A stretch of DNA of 9,023 nucleotides from Planctomycetales bacterium (GTDB lineage: Bacteria > Planctomycetota > Planctomycetia > Pirellulales > Thermoguttaceae). Below the pieces are notes generated by a model that worked only from the letters and a program-made list of their open reading frames with translations, was not told the DNA's origin and ran no database searches. Below, one piece after another: positions 6,419 to 9,023 of the stretch. Both the position numbers and the translations under genes were made by a program. Every line of letters begins with the position of its first letter. The stretch's first letter is position 1. Location: positions 1 through 9,023 of the forward strand of contig SKJM01000244.1 in the NCBI GenBank assembly GCA_007122045.1, given 5' to 3'.

Positions 6419-6488
6419 GGCCCGCTAAGGTAAGCGACCTGCCCCGGCGGGGCGCATGATCGATCACTGTGGACAGCGAGGAGATGCC

Positions 6489-6959
6489 ATGAAAGGAAAT
6501 CCCAAGGTCATCGAGGTGCTCAACAAGGCCCGCGAGCAAGAGCTGTTCGCGATCCAGCAGTACATGCTCCACCACTACGAGCTGGAAGACCAGGACTACG
6601 GCAAGTTGGCCGACTACCTCAAGAAGATCGCCATCGTCGAGATGCGCCACGCCGAGATGCTCGCCGAGCGGATCCTCTTCCTCGAAGGCGAGCCGGTGAC
6701 CAAGCCCCCTGGGCAGATCCAGCGCGGGCAGGACATCGCTGAATTGGTCAAGAACGACCTGGAACTCGAATACGGCGCCATCCGCAACTACAACGAGTAC
6801 GCCAAGGTCTGCGAGGCCGAGGGCGACAACGCCTCCAAACAGCTCTTCCAGGAGTTGCTGCTACAGGAAGAGGGCCACGCCGACGACTTCGAAGACGTCA
6901 GCGACCACCTGGCCAAGCTCGGCAACGACTACATCGCCGGTCTCACCACCAAACCCTGA
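6489..6959 (+). CDS. bfr: Bacterioferritin (haem-type ferritin)
   Basis: Bacterioferritin forms a 24-subunit cytoplasmic shell that oxidises Fe(II) at a di-iron site and stores it as a ferric mineral, releasing it when needed through haem-mediated reduction. The product is 156 residues, the normal length, and starts with the family's typical MKGNPKVIEVLN. All di-iron ligands sit at their standard positions: Glu18, Glu51, His54, Glu94, Glu127 and His130. Met52, the axial haem ligand, and Tyr25 are also present, so this should be a catalytically complete, haem-binding subunit. The ATG at 6489 is chosen over an in-frame ATG at 6456 because only the former gives the family N-terminus and is preceded by GAGGAG at 5-6 nt. 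It appears to be a single-gene unit with its own promoter. No ferredoxin (bfd) gene is seen nearby. Confidence 0.97.
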   Translation: MKGNPKVIEVLNKAREQELFAIQQYMLHHYELEDQDYGKLADYLKKIAIVEMRHAEMLAERILFLEGEPVTKPPGQIQRGQDIAELVKNDLELEYGAIRNYNEYAKVCEAEGDNASKQLFQELLLQEEGHADDFEDVSDHLAKLGNDYIAGLTTKP

Positions 6960-7006
6960 GCGGGCGAGCGGCCATCAGGGGCGGGCGAAAGGGGGCGGCC
7001 CCACAG

Positions 7007-7027
7007 CGGCACGCACGCGACGTGCCG
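7007..7027 (+). terminator. Possible terminator hairpin after bfr
   Basis: CGGCACG (7007-7013) and CGTGCCG (7021-7027) form a perfect 7-bp stem with a 7-nt loop, 48 nt after the bfr stop. There is no T run directly after it, so it may act as an RNA 3' end stabiliser, a weak terminator, or nothing. Confidence 0.3.
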
Positions 7028-7054
7028 TACGTGGTGGTTTGAGTTACCCACTTG

Positions 7055-7085
7055 TTACGAAACGGCCCGGGCAGCGTCGTATCAT
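7055..7085 (+). promoter_or_regulatory. Weak candidate promoter for galK
   Basis: TTACGA (7055-7060) and TATCAT (7080-7085) are separated by 19 nt, slightly wider than usual. The flanks of the -10-like hexamer (CG before, GGC after) match those of the TATAAT box before bfr. This is pattern matching only. Confidence 0.25.
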
Positions 7086-7292
7086 GGCGGTGTGGTGTCC
7101 ATCTCGGTCCTGTGTTGCGTCGTCCGGAGGTGGACGTGCGTGGCCAAGCCGATTGGACACTGCCCGCTGCCGGGCCGCCGCGCGTGCGCGCGTTGGTTGC
7201 CCGTAACGACGCGGCAAAGCGAGGCACGGCGTTGGGCCGCTTCCGTGCCCGGCCTTCGCGAGCAGCAAACCGACACCACCGAGGCGTTATCC

Positions 7293-8552
7293 ATGACGAT
7301 TCGACCCGAGACGCTATGCCGGGCGTTTTCCGAGCAATTCGGCCGGGCTGCCGAGCACGTGGTCCGCTCGCCGGGCCGGGTGAACCTGATCGGCGAGCAT
7401 ACCGACTACAACGACGGATTCGTGCTGCCGATGGCCATCGATCGGGCCGTGTGGCTGGCGGCCGCCGGGAGCGAGGGCGGGCGGGTGCGCGTTCACTCGC
7501 TCGATCGGCGCGAGACGGCCGAGTTCTCGCTGGCCGAGCTGCGCCGCGAGAACGCCGGCTGGATCGAGTACTTCAAGGGCGTGGCCTGGTGCCTCAGCGC
7601 CGAGGGCGCGGCGGCAGGAGCCGATTCCGGTTCCTCCGGCACGGCGCCCGATGCGCCCGGCGCCGCCGTGTCGGCCGCGCAGACGGGCCCGACCCCTTCG
7701 CCCGCCTTGCCCGGCTTCGACGCGGTGCTGGCCGGCGACGTGCCGATCGGCGCCGGGCTGTCCTCGTCGGCCGCATTGGAAATGGCCGCCGCCCGGCTGT
7801 TCGCGGCGCTCGGCAATCAGCCGTGGCAGCCCGTGCCCGCCGCGCTGCTGTGCCAGAAGGCCGAGAACCGCTGGGTGGGCGTCAACTGCGGCATCATGGA
7901 CCAGTTGGCCTGCGGTTGCGGGCACCTCGGGCACGCGCTGCGGATCGACTGCCGCTCGCTGGAAATCGAGCACGTACCGCTCCCCGCCGGCACGGCCGTC
8001 GTGGTGCTCGACACGGCCACCCGCCGCGGCCTGGCCGACTCGGCCTACAACGAGCGCCGGCGGCAGTGCCACGCGGCGGCCGAACAGCTTGGCGCCGCCG
8101 CGCTGCGCGATGCCGACCTGCCGCGGCTCGAACGGCTTGCCGGAAGCCTGGACGCAACCACCTGCCGCCGCGCCCGGCACGTGATTACCGAGAACGCCCG
8201 GACCCTTGAGGCGGTCGGCGCCATGCGCCGCGGCGATGCGTCGGCCCTGGGCGCGCTGATGAACGCAAGCCACGCCAGCCTGCGCGACGATTACGAGGTG
8301 TCCTGCCCGGAACTCGACGCCATGGCCGCCTGCGCGCGCCGGCACCCGGCATGTTTCGGCGCCCGAATGACCGGCGCCGGCTTCGGCGGCTGCGCGGTGG
8401 CACTGATCGACGCCGCCGCGGCCGAGCCTTTCGCAACGGAAACGGCGGCCGCCTATCGCACTGAAACGGGCCTGACGCCGGCGCTTTACGTAACGTACCC
8501 TTCAGCGGGCACGGAGGTGCTCGCACCGGCGGACTGGGTGGCACGTCCCTGA
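7293..8552 (+). CDS. galK: Galactokinase
   Basis: GalK phosphorylates alpha-D-galactose with ATP to galactose-1-phosphate, the entry step of the Leloir pathway, in the cytoplasm. The 419-residue product shows the GHMP-kinase motifs in order: the galactokinase signature GRVNLIGEHTDYN (28-40, with the catalytic Arg29), the ATP loop PIGAGLSSSAAL (151-162), the catalytic base in CGIMDQ (Asp203), and MTGAGFGGC (359-367). It is about 30 residues longer than typical bacterial enzymes (380-390), and nearly all the excess is an Ala/Gly/Ser/Pro-rich insert at about 104-140, just before the strand leading to the ATP loop. The ATG at 7293 gives the normal N-terminus and follows GAGGCG at about 8 nt. An in-frame start at 7092 would add an arginine- and cysteine-rich extension unlike the family and is rejected. 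No other gal gene is in the window. Confidence 0.95.
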   Translation: MTIRPETLCRAFSEQFGRAAEHVVRSPGRVNLIGEHTDYNDGFVLPMAIDRAVWLAAAGSEGGRVRVHSLDRRETAEFSLAELRRENAGWIEYFKGVAWCLSAEGAAAGADSGSSGTAPDAPGAAVSAAQTGPTPSPALPGFDAVLAGDVPIGAGLSSSAALEMAAARLFAALGNQPWQPVPAALLCQKAENRWVGVNCGIMDQLACGCGHLGHALRIDCRSLEIEHVPLPAGTAVVVLDTATRRGLADSAYNERRRQCHAAAEQLGAAALRDADLPRLERLAGSLDATTCRRARHVITENARTLEAVGAMRRGDASALGALMNASHASLRDDYEVSCPELDAMAACARRHPACFGARMTGAGFGGCAVALIDAAAAEPFATETAAAYRTETGLTPALYVTYPSAGTEVLAPADWVARP

Positions 8553-8573
8553 GCCTACGGCGGCGTAGAATAA

Positions 8574-8663
8574 GCAACTACCGGAGTTAACGACGCGCAG
8601 CACCTCATCGAAGGTCGCCACGGGCTGGTTGGCCAACAAGACCCACCCCAGGGCGGCCTCGTC
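8574..8663 (-). pseudogene. Coding-like segment just past the stop of the right-edge gene
   Basis: After the TAG at 8673-8675 of the right-edge gene, the same frame stays open. Thirty codons read DEAALGWVLLANQPV, then ATFDEVLRVVNSGSC. GC by codon position is 20/30, 13/30 and 26/30 by hand count, the order (third > first > second) expected of real genes in this window. It could be the remnant of a longer C-terminus or of another gene, or a chance pattern in a short segment. I do not recognise the peptide. Confidence 0.3.
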
Positions 8664-8672
8664 TCGGGGCGG

Positions 8673-9023
8673 CTACTCGTACACAAACGTGGCGGTGGCC
8701 GTCGTGTCGCGGTCGGCGATGAGCCGGACCCAATGGGCGGCGTAGCCGGCGGGGAACTCGTGCACCAGCGGTTCGCCCGGCGGCACCTCGAACCGCCCGT
8801 ACTCCACATAGCGCCCCTCGGCCGTCACGTCCACCTCGACGGTCACCGTCACCGGTTGCTCGCTGCCGTGGCCGAGCGTGAGCGTCTTGCGGTCGTAGCC
8901 GGTCATCAGGTACGGGTCGCTGGGCACGCCCGCCTCGACGGCCGATTCGTGCCACGGCCCGCCCGTGCCGGTGGGCTTGCCCAGGTTCCACAGGTCGTCG
9001 ATATCGCCGAACCACAGGCCCAC
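8673..9023 (-). CDS. C-terminal part of a probable secreted planctomycete protein (5' end outside window)
   Basis: The frame is open to the right edge and ends at TAG 8673-8675, giving the last 116 residues of a longer protein. It begins GLWFGDIDDLWNLGKPTG, continues with GGPW, SDPYLMTGYD and alternating strand-like segments (TLTLGH, VTVTVEVDV, YGRFEVPPGE, HWVRLIADRD), and ends TATATFVYE. I associate the LWFGDIDDLW / SDPYLMTGYD pattern with the C-terminus of conserved planctomycete proteins whose upstream part is a propeller or hydrolase-like domain; the name and function are unknown to me. The composition suggests a beta-sandwich. The GTG at the very edge is not evidence of a start. It converges with galK across a 120-bp spacer. 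Confidence 0.7.
   Translation of the reverse strand: MGLWFGDIDDLWNLGKPTGTGGPWHESAVEAGVPSDPYLMTGYDRKTLTLGHGSEQPVTVTVEVDVTAEGRYVEYGRFEVPPGEPLVHEFPAGYAAHWVRLIADRDTTATATFVYE

Larger units (their letters stand above)
6060..6488. other. 429-bp divergent intergenic region
   Basis: It separates the minus-strand GTPase gene from the bacterioferritin gene. It holds repeat copy B, the TATAAT box, a GC hairpin in the bacterioferritin leader (GCCCC 6441-6445, GGGGC 6449-6453) and the 10-bp palindrome TGATCGATCA (6457-6466) just before the ribosome binding site. The stretch 6180-6380 shows no gene or structured element that I can support. Confidence 0.6.
6960..7292. other. 333-bp region between bfr and galK
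   Basis: It contains a possible terminator hairpin after bfr, a weak promoter candidate near 7055-7085, and a roughly 200-nt leader for galK. The leader includes a strong Shine-Dalgarno-like GGAGGTGG (7126-7133) followed by GTG at 7136, but that frame does not match galK and its reading shows only weak third-position bias. No gene is called. Confidence 0.5.

Noticed and set aside
6456..6488. Earlier in-frame ATG for bacterioferritin
   Set aside because: It would add 11 residues not found in the family and lies in the palindrome; the ATG at 6489 has the good ribosome binding site and the family N-terminus.
7136..8209. GTG start with a strong Shine-Dalgarno (7126-7133) opening a frame that runs through galK out of phase
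   Set aside because: Third-position GC is only about 70% in the part before galK, no domain is visible, and the remainder is a shadow of galK.
7314..8345. 343-codon minus-strand open frame opposite galK
   Set aside because: galK is certain from its kinase motifs; this frame is its complement.

Overview
The window looks like chromosomal DNA of a GC-rich bacterium, most likely a planctomycete (Planctomycetota, possibly Pirellulales-like). I base this on three things: the overall composition, with coding third positions mostly G or C; a DUF11-type repeat protein next to a small lipoprotein of a type I associate with planctomycetes; and a C-terminal fragment at the right edge (motif LWFGDIDDLW) that I also associate with planctomycete secreted proteins. 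No search was run, so the taxonomy is an inference. There is no rRNA, tRNA, CRISPR array, transposase or phage gene.

Left part (1-2689). The 3' end of a large repeat protein with DUF11/CARDB-like modules reads in from the left edge. Facing it is a two-gene minus-strand operon: a secreted SMP-30/gluconolactonase-like beta-propeller followed, with an ATGA overlap, by an 86-residue protein with two membrane segments. Between the convergent stops lies copy A of a 66-nt dispersed repeat.

Middle part (2690-6488). A 527-bp gene-free region carries a candidate -10 element, a 9-bp inverted repeat followed by TTTT, and a 22-codon upstream ORF. It leads into a lipoprotein gene coupled by another ATGA overlap to coaX (type III pantothenate kinase, the first step of CoA synthesis). 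A shortened MnmE-like GTPase gene on the minus strand meets coaX tail to tail with a 15-bp overlap. Upstream of the GTPase gene lies copy B of the repeat, inside a 429-bp divergent intergenic region that also holds the likely promoter of the next gene.

Right part (6489-9023). A canonical haem-type bacterioferritin gene is followed, after a 333-bp gap, by a galactokinase gene. Facing galactokinase from the right edge is the C-terminal part of an unrecognised probable secreted protein. The 30 codons just beyond its stop are still in frame and show a coding-like base pattern.

Most of the window is housekeeping genes (CoA synthesis, iron storage, galactose use) mixed with lineage-specific envelope proteins. 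I see no obvious new multi-gene system. The points most worth a second look are the MnmE-like protein that lacks its catalytic C-terminus and its GTPase glutamate, the propeller that has lost its metal ligands, the 66-nt repeat family, and the coding-like segment after the last stop.
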